DNA from: Nostoc sp. NMS7
Lineage (GTDB): Bacteria > Cyanobacteriota > Cyanobacteriia > Cyanobacteriales > Nostocaceae
Length of the DNA stretch: 64,000 bases
Reading direction: 5' to 3'
Assembly: GCF_017115085.1 (NCBI RefSeq)
Contig: NZ_JABXKJ010000185.1
Coordinates: 1 to 64,000, forward strand
Shown here: piece after piece, positions 27,062 to 34,883 of the stretch
How the letters are laid out: every line of letters begins with the position of its first letter
How positions within the stretch are numbered: position 1 is the first letter of the stretch
Made by a program: the position numbers and the translations under genes
The notes under the pieces: model-generated
The model's database searches: none
What the model was told of the DNA's origin: nothing
What the model saw: the letters and a program-made list of their open reading frames with translations, nothing else

Positions 27062-27963
27062 AGTTGTACACCACGGGTATTCAGGTCGATAACATATAAG
27101 GAATGACCGGCTGTGATCAAAAGGCGATCGCGTGCCTTTCCACCGAAAGTTAGATTAGTGCTGATCTCTGGCACAAGAATTTTTCCCAACTGAGTTCCAT
27201 CGGGGGCGTATACCTGCACACTGTCTTGAGAACTAGTAAAAATGTTGCCATGTTGATCAACCCGCAGTCCATCCGGTTGTCCTGGATCGATGACACAGAA
27301 AACGCGGCCATTCTTCAGATGGTGATCATCCCCAACCTCGTAGACGCGAAGATGATGAGGTCCACCAGGAATATTAAACCCAGCTGTATCTGAAACATAC
27401 AAAAGGCTTTCATCTGGACTGAAAGCCAGTCCATTCGGGCGCACCATGTCTGTTACTACCGGATAAATCTCACCACTAGCCGGATCGAAGCGATATACGT
27501 AACTTCCCGGTTGCTCTTGTTCGCCGCCGTAACCTTGGTTCGGCTCAGTGATACCATAGGGCGGATCGGTGAACCAAATTGTGTTGTCACTTTTGACTAC
27601 CAAATCATTTGGACTGTTAAGGCGTTTGCCCTGGTAGCGATCGACTAAAACCTTCCACTCACCATCATGTTCGCGTCGGATAATCGCACGCAGACCGGAG
27701 GAACATCCAACCAGACGACCCTCCAAATCGCGGTAATTACCGCTTTGGTAATCAGACGGATCTCGGAGGACACTGACCTTGTTGGTAGGACTCCAGTGCA
27801 ACAGGCGGTTGCCGTGAGCATCACTCCACACAATACTGTCATCTTCGTGGAAGTAAACAGGGCCTTCGCTATGGACTGCACCGTTGGCTAGCTCCTGGAG
27901 TGAAGCACCTGGGCGTACTAAGGCAGACATGCGATCGTCATAAATCTCAATGGCTTCAGGCAT
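27058..27963 (-). CDS. SMP-30/gluconolactonase family hydrolase
   Basis: 301 residues forming a six-bladed beta-propeller. Metal-binding positions of the family are visible: Glu in GAVHSEGPVYF, Asn in RLNSPNDLVVKSDNTIWFTDPPYG, and Asn/Asp in PNGLAFSPDESLLYVSDT. GQPDGLRVDQHGNIF also matches. It would open glucono-1,5-lactone or similar sugar lactones to the acid. No signal peptide is seen. It is translated together with the DoxX protein downstream and is divergent from a GMC oxidoreductase, consistent with a sugar-oxidation unit. Confidence 0.88.
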   Translation of the reverse strand: MPEAIEIYDDRMSALVRPGASLQELANGAVHSEGPVYFHEDDSIVWSDAHGNRLLHWSPTNKVSVLRDPSDYQSGNYRDLEGRLVGCSSGLRAIIRREHDGEWKVLVDRYQGKRLNSPNDLVVKSDNTIWFTDPPYGITEPNQGYGGEQEQPGSYVYRFDPASGEIYPVVTDMVRPNGLAFSPDESLLYVSDTAGFNIPGGPHHLRVYEVGDDHHLKNGRVFCVIDPGQPDGLRVDQHGNIFTSSQDSVQVYAPDGTQLGKILVPEISTNLTFGGKARDRLLITAGHSLYVIDLNTRGVQL

Positions 27964-28179
27964 AGGAATATCTTATTATTTAACTTGCTTACTGGCGATA
28001 AATAGTCGGTTCAAGTTAATATTAAATTGCTATAAAGGTATACTTACATCTTTTTTCCCAACGCAGTGTATAAGTCATAACTTATATAATTCTTCAGGTA
28101 ATTGGTATAAAGATAATTATTAAATAACTTTTAATTTACCTCAAACCATCGATATAGATCGTACAAACATCTTACATAT

Positions 28180-29784
28180 ATGATGAACATCACTGAGCGC
28201 TACGACATCATCATTATCGGTACGGGAGCCGGTGGAGGGACACTGGCTCACCGCCTTGCACCTACAGGTAAAAAAATTCTAGTGCTGGAACGAGGCGACT
28301 TTTTGCCGAGAGAAAAAGCTAACTGGAATCCAGAGGAGGTTTATCAAAAACATCGCTACCATACAGATGAGCAATGGTATAACAAGGAAGGCAAAGCTTT
28401 TAAGCCTCAGACAGGTTACTGGGTTGGTGGCAATACTAAACTCTACGGTGCAGCCTTAATTCGATTCCGAGAGCGAGATTTTGAAAGGGTAATTCACAAG
28501 GGAGGAATTTCTCCAGAATGGCCTTTGAAGTATCAAGATTTTGAGCCGTACTACACACAGGCAGAAAAGCTGTATGATGTGCATGGCAAGGAAGGGGAAG
28601 ATCCCACAGAACCACCTCGCAGCGAACCATATCCTTATCCGCCAGTCAGTCATGAGCCAGATATGGAGTCACTTGCTGATGGTATCCGCCAACTAGGTTA
28701 CTACCCATTTCACCTACCACTAGGATTAAAGCTGAATGAAAGCGATCGCACCAAGAGTCCCTGCATTCGCTGCGATACCTTTGATGGATATCCTTGCCTT
28801 GTAGGCGCAAAAGCCGATGCAGATGTTAACGCCATTCGTCCTACCCGCGAGATGTATGCCAATTTGACCCTTTTAACTAATGCCAAAGTCTTGCGGCTGC
28901 ATACCAATGAGTCAGGGCGAGAGGTTACAAGAGTAGAAACTGAAATTGCTGGGGAAAAACATTGGTTCACAAGCGATATTGTGGTTGTTGCCTGTGGTTC
29001 TGTCAACTCAGCTGCTTTGCTGCTACGGTCTGCTAACGATCAGCATCCCAACGGATTAGCAAACAGTTCTGATCAGGTGGGGCGGAATTTCATGAAGCAA
29101 CTGGAAACAGCTATAGTTTCCATACATCTAGAGGTGAATCACGCCAACTTTCAAAAAACGATCGCTGTCAACGATTTTTATTGGGGAGAGCCGGATTTTC
29201 CTTATCCGATGGGCATGGTACAAAATACAGGTAATGTGCTAGCCGATATGATTCCCGGAGAAGCTCCACCACTAATGGCACCATTTGTCAAGCTGATTCC
29301 TAATTATGAGCGTCATTTGCTAGCCGAGCGATCGGTTGGCTGGTGGTTGCAAACAGAGGATTTACCAGACCCGAATAATCGGATTCGGGTGATCGGTGAC
29401 AAGATTCACGTTGACTATACACTCAATAATACCGAAGCAAGCGATCGCTTAATCCATCGCTGGACATCTGTACTTAAGTCAATCCCTGACTCTGCTAAAC
29501 ACGTCCTGCCATTTAGCCTTTATCCCCGTACTAACCTACCTGAACAAGCTGTTGCCCATCAATGTGGTAGTTGTCGATTTGGGACAGATCCCAAAACCTC
29601 AGTCCTTAACGTCAATTGCCGTACCCATGATGTCGATAATCTCTACTTGGTAGATAGTAGTTTTTTCCCGTCAAATTCCGGTGCAAACCCGACATTAACG
29701 ATTATGGCGAATGCATTGCGCGTTGGCGACCTACTTGCAGCAACGCTGAATGCAAAGCAGACCTCCGCGAACGTTAACGCATAG
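28180..29784 (+). CDS. GMC-family FAD oxidoreductase (choline/glucose dehydrogenase-like)
   Basis: 534 residues. The dinucleotide fold is YDIIIIGTGAGGGTLAHRLA near residue 8, with a GYWVGGNTKLYGAALIRF flavin segment near 85. The C-terminal GMC domain has VAHQCGSCRFGTDPKTSVLN and the end motif YLVDSSFFPSNSGANPTLTI. A Cys-rich stretch CIRCDTFDGYPC lies near 194, as in membrane-linked gluconate or sorbitol-type dehydrogenases. GMC enzymes oxidise alcohols or sugars, passing electrons to quinone or oxygen. Placement beside gluconolactonase suggests a sugar or sugar-acid substrate. No export signal is visible. Confidence 0.88.
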   Translation: MMNITERYDIIIIGTGAGGGTLAHRLAPTGKKILVLERGDFLPREKANWNPEEVYQKHRYHTDEQWYNKEGKAFKPQTGYWVGGNTKLYGAALIRFRERDFERVIHKGGISPEWPLKYQDFEPYYTQAEKLYDVHGKEGEDPTEPPRSEPYPYPPVSHEPDMESLADGIRQLGYYPFHLPLGLKLNESDRTKSPCIRCDTFDGYPCLVGAKADADVNAIRPTREMYANLTLLTNAKVLRLHTNESGREVTRVETEIAGEKHWFTSDIVVVACGSVNSAALLLRSANDQHPNGLANSSDQVGRNFMKQLETAIVSIHLEVNHANFQKTIAVNDFYWGEPDFPYPMGMVQNTGNVLADMIPGEAPPLMAPFVKLIPNYERHLLAERSVGWWLQTEDLPDPNNRIRVIGDKIHVDYTLNNTEASDRLIHRWTSVLKSIPDSAKHVLPFSLYPRTNLPEQAVAHQCGSCRFGTDPKTSVLNVNCRTHDVDNLYLVDSSFFPSNSGANPTLTIMANALRVGDLLAATLNAKQTSANVNA

Positions 29785-29811
29785 CTGAACGATTCAAAAA
29801 GGGCAAAGATT

Positions 29812-30195
29812 ATGACGAACGATGAACAGCAAATTACACCACAACAGGAACCACAGATTCAATCTCAACCGGACAATTTAGAAGCGACAGATTCGCCTCA
29901 TCCCCTGACTACAAGTGTTGGTGCTGTGGGAGGTGGCGTTGTAGGAGCCGCACTGGGTAGCTCCATTGGTGGTAAGTTAGGTGCTGCAATTGGTGGGATT
30001 GCAGGGGCAATTACTGGTGGGGTTGCAGCCAATAAGCTGGTAGGGTACGCTGAAGAATTAATTACAGAACTCCAGCCGACAAGTGGATTGGGATTAGGAG
30101 CCAATCACAAACCTATCGAACTACTCCCTCACTATTCTTGGGAAGAATTACAAGCATTATCAAAACCACAGGGTGGACAAATTCAAGTCCCCTAA
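29812..30195 (+). CDS. Glycine-zipper protein of unknown function
   Basis: 127 residues, 27 bases after the GMC gene. An acidic Gln-rich N terminus is followed by a small-residue hydrophobic segment (GAVGGGVVGAALGSSIGGKL, then GAAIGGIAGAITGGVAANKL) typical of glycine-zipper domains that pack as membrane-inserted or oligomeric helices. The tail has NHKPIELLPHYSWEELQALSK, a conserved-looking amphipathic piece. There is no signal peptide before the zipper. Probably cotranscribed with the GMC oxidoreductase. Role unknown. Confidence 0.75.
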   Translation: MTNDEQQITPQQEPQIQSQPDNLEATDSPHPLTTSVGAVGGGVVGAALGSSIGGKLGAAIGGIAGAITGGVAANKLVGYAEELITELQPTSGLGLGANHKPIELLPHYSWEELQALSKPQGGQIQVP

Positions 30196-30238
30196 TCCAA
30201 AGATTTAAATCTTATCTAAGTTGAGAAACGTAGTTTTT

Positions 30239-30337
30239 GCCCTCACCCTAAATCCCTCTCCCATATCTGGGAGAGGGACTTTGAAATTCTGGCTCCCCGA
30301 ATCCCAGATTTGGGATTCGGGGTTGGGGGATGAGGGC
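30239..30337. repeat. Long nested hairpin repeat (MITE-like)
   Basis: Outer arms GCCCTCA/TGAGGGC enclose CCCTCTCC/GGGAGAGGG and CCCCGAATCCCA/TGGGATTCGGGG, a perfect 12-bp stem. It lies between convergent genes and may terminate transcription from both sides. Confidence 0.8.
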
Positions 30338-30392
30338 AAATCCTTTTGATCACCGAAGAACTAGAGGTTTCAAGATAGACGCGGTTTAATTA

Positions 30393-31460
30393 TTAATATT
30401 GAGAATAATATGAATTAATCCGATCGCAATATACTTCACTAAAACTATGATCAGGATGAATCTCAATCACCAGATCAACCACTGTCGCATCTTTTACCAA
30501 CGGCTTGATGAATAATTCTGGGTGAAGCGATCGCCAAAAATAATTGACAAATTGCTCTATCTCTGGATTGCTCATCCCCAACTTCCCCGCAGCAATCATC
30601 TGCTGTTCCGCCTGTTTACGCCACTCCAAAGAACAACGGTAATCGGTGGGATAGAGCAAAATTAAGCTGTCTAATCGCTCCCACAGTAGTAAATAATCGT
30701 GGAGGCGACGATTAATATCACGGGCAAATGCTCTATCCTCATCTGTGAGAATCGGCGGCGGTGCAGTATTAAATGCCTCTGGAACGATTGGTAGCACACC
30801 CACAAACCAACCTTCAAATAGTACAATATCTACACCTGTTACCATTTCTGGAGTCGTGCGATCGCCAGCGCCTCTGTAGGCAGATTTATCAAACCGGGGA
30901 ACCATAACTGGGCTTTGCGACTGGCGGATTTGATCTAGTACATTTAAGCCTAAATCTACATCGTGGGTTCCTGGTGGCCCGCGCCAAATCAAGCGGGGAT
31001 CTTGCTGTGTTAAAAGCAAGCGATCGCTGTAAGTTTTATACAAGTCATCCAAAGACAAACTCAGAGTTCTGTATCCCAACTGATCGAGAATCAAGCTGAG
31101 AACCTTGCACATTGTGGTTTTACCAGTACCTTGTCCTCCCAATATTCCCTGAATCAGGGGGCGTCCCAACTGTTGGCGCCCTAATGCGAGTTTGATCCCC
31201 AAAGGAAGCCACAAGTCCCACAATACCTGTAACATTTCCTGGGGTTGTACTTGGAGAGTAGTTTGGCAGAATTGGCTAAAAGCCGGCAGGATAGATTTTA
31301 GTAAATGCGATCGCCTTTTGATCACTTCATCGACATTTTCCGGCGTAATCCCAAAAGCTTTAGCCCTTAACTTATTTACCAGCGCTGCTTCTCTTGCTTG
31401 CTGATGCCAAGTTTCCCCCACCGCATCCGTTGCCAAAATTTCACCCAGCCACAAATCCAT
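30393..31460 (-). CDS. D-glycerate 3-kinase (GLYK type)
   Basis: 355 residues. It phosphorylates glycerate to 3-phosphoglycerate, the last step of the photorespiratory C2 cycle, in the plant/cyanobacterial GLYK class. The P-loop GILGGQGTGKTT is at residues 106-117. LSLDDLYKTYSDR, a lid region WRGPPGTHDVDLG and VPRFDKSAYRGAGDRTTPE follow, then VLFEGWFVGV. These match the P-loop kinase family shared with phosphoribulokinase-like enzymes. It is 15 bases downstream of the ycf20 gene, suggesting cotranscription. Confidence 0.9.
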   Translation of the reverse strand: MDLWLGEILATDAVGETWHQQAREAALVNKLRAKAFGITPENVDEVIKRRSHLLKSILPAFSQFCQTTLQVQPQEMLQVLWDLWLPLGIKLALGRQQLGRPLIQGILGGQGTGKTTMCKVLSLILDQLGYRTLSLSLDDLYKTYSDRLLLTQQDPRLIWRGPPGTHDVDLGLNVLDQIRQSQSPVMVPRFDKSAYRGAGDRTTPEMVTGVDIVLFEGWFVGVLPIVPEAFNTAPPPILTDEDRAFARDINRRLHDYLLLWERLDSLILLYPTDYRCSLEWRKQAEQQMIAAGKLGMSNPEIEQFVNYFWRSLHPELFIKPLVKDATVVDLVIEIHPDHSFSEVYCDRINSYYSQY

Positions 31461-31475
31461 AAATTCCCCGTCTCC

Positions 31476-31808
31476 CTAAGATCCCAGCTTAAAGGCTTCG
31501 AGAAACAGGCTGTAGGTGAAACCAACTTTCAGGAGATTTAGTGATTCTACCAAGAGCGATCGCTTTGACAAAAAACTGCGACTATAAAATATCCTGCTGG
31601 TAATTTCCGTCAACAGTACTAAAAAACCAGCTACCACAACATCCAATACACCCTGTTGACCAGATGTAGTGGAAACTGCGTTTCCCAGAAAAAAACCGAA
31701 CAAAAAACTAATTATCAGCAACGATAGTCGCCGCCAAGGATTTAAAAACCATTGCCCCAAGCCTCTAGCAATGGCATCGAACAAGTTATTCAGACGAGTG
31801 TTTTGCAT
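31476..31808 (-). CDS. ycf20: Ycf20-like (DUF565) membrane protein
   Basis: 110 residues with two or three hydrophobic helices (LSLLIISFLFGFFLGNAVST, GVLDVVVAGFLVLLTEI). The start MQNTRLNNLFDAIARGLGQW matches the conserved Ycf20/DUF565 family, which is restricted to cyanobacteria and plastids. Plant homologues influence non-photochemical quenching; the molecular role is unknown. It lies just upstream of the glycerate kinase gene. Confidence 0.85.
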   Translation of the reverse strand: MQNTRLNNLFDAIARGLGQWFLNPWRRLSLLIISFLFGFFLGNAVSTTSGQQGVLDVVVAGFLVLLTEITSRIFYSRSFLSKRSLLVESLNLLKVGFTYSLFLEAFKLGS

Positions 31809-31895
31809 CAGATAGACTTCTGGGGCAAAGTCAAGATATCTCTATATTAAAGAAGATATTGGTTTTAGCCTAAGCTTGTTTGTTAATATTATACA

Positions 31896-32043
31896 TATAG
31901 CAATCCAATTTGATTTTTGAAAAAACTTAAGTATATGTAGGGTGTATTATCGCCGAGAATACGGCACTAAAACCCTACAGAGGTGCGTTACGCTATGGGA
32001 ACGCACCATACCTGTATTACAAAAATCAAGTATGAGTTCTATA
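31896..32043. repeat. MITE-like element with TATAG...TTTGATTTTT ends, copy 2
   Basis: Left end TATAGCAATCCAATTTGATT and right end AAAAATCAAGTATGAGTTCTATA. The centre holds GGTGCGTT/AACGCACC. It shares its ends with 26174-26288 but not its core. Confidence 0.65.
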
Positions 32044-32390
32044 TGTGCTGGGCTTCCACTGTGGCCAAGGACACCTGATTGAAACCGTTAGCGGTTTCAG
32101 GAAACTTTTATTTTTTGATCAAAATGAATTAGCAGGCTCGGTATCTAATTTTTTGTTTTTATCCAAGCCTACGGTCAAGATCCGAAGCAATGGGTGATAT
32201 CCCTTGTTTGTCAAAGATCAAAGAAATCACTTACTTAAAATGTGTTTTTTTCAAATGATACTTATAATACACTTGCGCCCTTAATTTTAAGAAAATCTAT
32301 ATTAAGTTACTTTTTATGATTGCCTTTTGTGATAATAGGCTACTATTTGGTCAAGCCTAGACAAAATATTTATTTCTAATAACTATCAAT
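32044..32390. other. Spacer upstream of the secreted protein gene
   Basis: Contains GAAACCG-ttag-CGGTTTC (32081-32098), a short perfect hairpin followed by T-rich sequence. The rest is AT-rich and presumably carries the promoter of the following gene. No ORF is credible. Confidence 0.45.
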
Positions 32391-32999
32391 ATGAAATATT
32401 CAGTGTATCGTAACGTCGGTGTTACAGCTTGTTGCTTGGGACTATTTGTTGCTTTGGTGGGATACTTTGGAGTGAGCGTATCCTTTGAGTCCACAAACCC
32501 AGATACATCTTCACAACTGCCAAATGAAACTACCCAGTTGGAAAGAACTTCATCTACACCCGTTTCACCTGAAAAAGGTATTTCCCCCTTAACCAATCAA
32601 GTAGAACATAACAGTAGAGAGAATACTCATCCGGTCTTGGCAGATCGTGATAAATCAGCTAGCAAAGTCAAATATCAAGGGACTTTGCGGATGAGCAATC
32701 AAACAAATCAGCCTGTGCGCCTGGCTCTACTGGCGCGATCGGTAGCAAAAGGCTCTGGTACTAAACAGGCGAACTATGATCTACCGGCACATTGGGATTT
32801 TGCTCCCGAAGAAGGTAGTGATAAAGGGCTGATTCTATCCCTACCTGAGAATAATTTAAAGCTGGAGAAGGGAGATATTCTAGTTGCTTTTGCACAAGAT
32901 GGTTCGCGTCGTTACTGGGGTCCCTATGTTGTCGGCGAAACTCAATTACCTAAGTGGAATTCCCAAAACAGAGAATGGCAACTAGTGTTGAGTCCATAA
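32391..32999 (+). CDS. Secreted or membrane-anchored protein of unknown function
   Basis: 202 residues. An N-terminal hydrophobic segment (about 9-30, VGVTACCLGLFVALVGYFGV) acts as an anchor or signal. A Ser/Thr/Pro-rich linker (about 31-90) follows. The C-terminal globular part reads VKYQGTLRMSNQTNQPVRLALL, YDLPAHWDFAPEEGSDKGL and GDILVAFAQDGSRRYWGPYVVG. This layout suggests a small periplasmic beta-domain on a stalk. I do not recognise the family. It is monocistronic, with a MITE-like repeat downstream. Confidence 0.7.
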   Translation: MKYSVYRNVGVTACCLGLFVALVGYFGVSVSFESTNPDTSSQLPNETTQLERTSSTPVSPEKGISPLTNQVEHNSRENTHPVLADRDKSASKVKYQGTLRMSNQTNQPVRLALLARSVAKGSGTKQANYDLPAHWDFAPEEGSDKGLILSLPENNLKLEKGDILVAFAQDGSRRYWGPYVVGETQLPKWNSQNREWQLVLSP

Positions 33000-33401
33000 A
33001 TACTGCTGTTAGCGGACAGCTAGGTTTAGCCCGTACCGAAGGGGCATTGTTTCCCGTTCGCTGATATCTTTATTTTTACATCCCTACCCGACAGTTGATA
33101 AAGTTAGGACTTATGCAAAATTATCTCAAAAACCTGATTTGTCGTAGCGGTAATTCATGAATTACCGCTACTTCGGAGCTTTTTTGCGTAAGTCCTGAAA
33201 GTGTAAAGTATTGGACTTTGGACAAAAAGAAGTGTTCGCGTAAATCTCTGGCGAACAAAAAATCTAGGCATCATAAATTACCCCAGCTATTTTTCAAACT
33301 GAGTTAAACGCCTAAAGCCGAAGAAAATTTACACAGATGGTACTTGTTTTCAACCTGTGGCACTATTGAAACTGACAGTTACAGTAGAAAGGACGATCTT
33401 G
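33000..33401. other. Spacer holding a MITE and one arm of a long-range inverted repeat
   Basis: Contains the AGGACTTACGCA-type element (33106-33196) and TATTGGACTTTGGACAAAA at 33209-33227, whose inverted copy is at 34768-34786. Reading frames overlapping 33357-33401 are not conserved-looking, so the next gene is started at 33402. Confidence 0.6.
33106..33196. repeat. AGGACTTACGCA-type MITE with central 28-bp palindrome
   Basis: The ends AGGACTTATGCAAAA and TTTTGCGTAAGTCCT are inverted repeats. The centre (33144-33171) is a perfect 28-base palindrome beginning GTAGCGGTAATTC. A related end (GTTTAGTTTTGCGTAAGTCCT) recurs at 46933-46953. The size suggests a non-autonomous transposon. Confidence 0.8.
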
Positions 33402-34469
33402 ATGAGCAGCAGACAGATTGCGCTTGTCGCAGGTTCGACAGGCATTGTGGGCAAGAACCTTTGCGACCACCTTATAAGGACGAGCGATTGGACGGTGTAC
33501 GGGCTAGCCCGCAACCCATCGACAGAGCAAGGAATCCTTCCCGTTTCGGCAAATCTGCTCGACCGTGACGAACTGAAGTCGGCGCTGGCAGGAATTGATG
33601 TGACGCACGTTTTTTTCTGTACCTGGTCCCGCCAGGCTACCGAGCAAGAGAACTGCGATGTCAACGGTGCGATGCTTCGCAACCTGCTTGAGGCGCTGGA
33701 TGCGGCACCCAGGCTTACTCACGTTGCCCTTGTGACCGGCGGGAAGAACTATCTAGGCTCCTTCGAGGCCTATGGACAAAGCACGTTGGACACGCCGTTC
33801 CGGGAGGAGCAGCCTCGCGTCCCCGGTCTTAACTTCTACTATGTGCAGGAAGACATTCTGTTTGAAAAGGCCGCGCAGCGAGGCTTCGAGTGGAGTGTTC
33901 ACAGGCCATCAACGATCATTGGCTACGCACTCGGCAACGCGATGAACATGGGCGTCACACTCTCAGTGTACGCGACTATCTGCCGCGAAACCGGACGCCC
34001 CTTTCTCTTCCCCGGCTCGCCTCAGCAGTACAACGGCTTGGTTGATGTCACTGACGCACATCTGCTCGCACGGCATCTTGAGTGGGCTTCGATTACGCCT
34101 GAAGCCGCCAACCAGGCTTTCAACATCGTCAATGGTGATATCTTCCGCTGGCGCTGGCTGTGGCCAGAGCTCGCGGCATTCTTTGGCATCGAGGCCGCAC
34201 CTTACCCAGGGTATGCGACTCCTTTGGCTAAGCAGATGACAGAAGCTGGACTAGTGTGGGATGGTATTGTTGCTCAATACGGTCTCAAGCCGCATTTGTT
34301 GACCCAACTTGCCTCTTGGTGGCATACCGATGCAGATTTGGGTCGGGAAATCGAATGCCTCCACGATATGTCGAAGAGCAGGGGCCTTGGATTTCTCGAT
34401 TATCAAAAAACGCTGCTGTCCTTCCTTGATCTCTTCGAGAGATTACGCCACGAGAATATAATTCCTTGA
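33402..34469 (+). CDS. PRISE-type NAD(P)-dependent reductase (SDR superfamily), likely transferred
   Basis: 355 residues from ATG 33402 (GGA eight bases upstream). Extended SDR fold: IALVAGSTGIVGKNLCDHL (cofactor loop), VTHVFFCTW, LTHVALVTGGKNYLG, FYYVQEDILF and SVHRPSTIIGYALGN. The VTGxKxY and NFYYxxED motifs fit the progesterone-5-beta-reductase/iridoid-synthase-like (PRISE) group, which reduces enones. Base composition is markedly richer in G and C than the neighbours, codons ending in C/G dominate, and no HIP1 site occurs inside. These features point to horizontal acquisition. Its substrate is unknown. Confidence 0.82.
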   Translation: MSSRQIALVAGSTGIVGKNLCDHLIRTSDWTVYGLARNPSTEQGILPVSANLLDRDELKSALAGIDVTHVFFCTWSRQATEQENCDVNGAMLRNLLEALDAAPRLTHVALVTGGKNYLGSFEAYGQSTLDTPFREEQPRVPGLNFYYVQEDILFEKAAQRGFEWSVHRPSTIIGYALGNAMNMGVTLSVYATICRETGRPFLFPGSPQQYNGLVDVTDAHLLARHLEWASITPEAANQAFNIVNGDIFRWRWLWPELAAFFGIEAAPYPGYATPLAKQMTEAGLVWDGIVAQYGLKPHLLTQLASWWHTDADLGREIECLHDMSKSRGLGFLDYQKTLLSFLDLFERLRHENIIP

Positions 34470-34883
34470 AAGCAGTAATTCATCGCTTAAGTGGTATGAA
34501 CAATTGTGTATGTAAGTCGCAGTTCCTGAGTTTGCAGACTGTTCCTTAAGTAGATAATTTGTCGGACAACTCATCACGTGGCGTTTTGGCTATTTTCATC
34601 CCTTAAAACAAAAGTGGTGGAGATTTCCGCCTTCGATAGTCGAAGGTGCGCGGGTGGCGTTACTGAAAACTGATCGTCGATGTGCGATCGCTCTGTCTAC
34701 AATAGAACCAATTATCCCCTCTACAACAAATCATTTTCTCCGGCTACAAGCTTCCCAGAATTTGGACTTTTGTCCAAAGTCCAATAAAGTACTGAGTAGA
34801 GGAAAATTATTAAATTTAAAACTCCGAAGAACAAAAGATAGATAACCAACGACTATTGATTAGTGATTGTTGACTATTGACTA
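34470..34883. other. Spacer with inverted-repeat arm and heptamer-like repeats
   Basis: Holds CCTTCGA-tag-TCGAAGG (about 34630-34646), the inverted-repeat arm TTTTGTCCAAAGTCCAATA (34768-34786) and, near 34842-34883, degenerate GACTATTGA/TTAGTGATTG heptamer-like repeats. No credible gene. Confidence 0.5.

Noticed and set aside
32081..32098. GAAACCG-ttag-CGGTTTC as a terminator or small RNA end
   Set aside because: No gene ends near it on either strand and the T-run is interrupted. Left as a feature of the spacer.
34654..34845. 63-residue ORF in the spacer before the glycosyltransferase
   Set aside because: It overlaps repeat arms and reads as random composition, and no ribosome binding site was seen.
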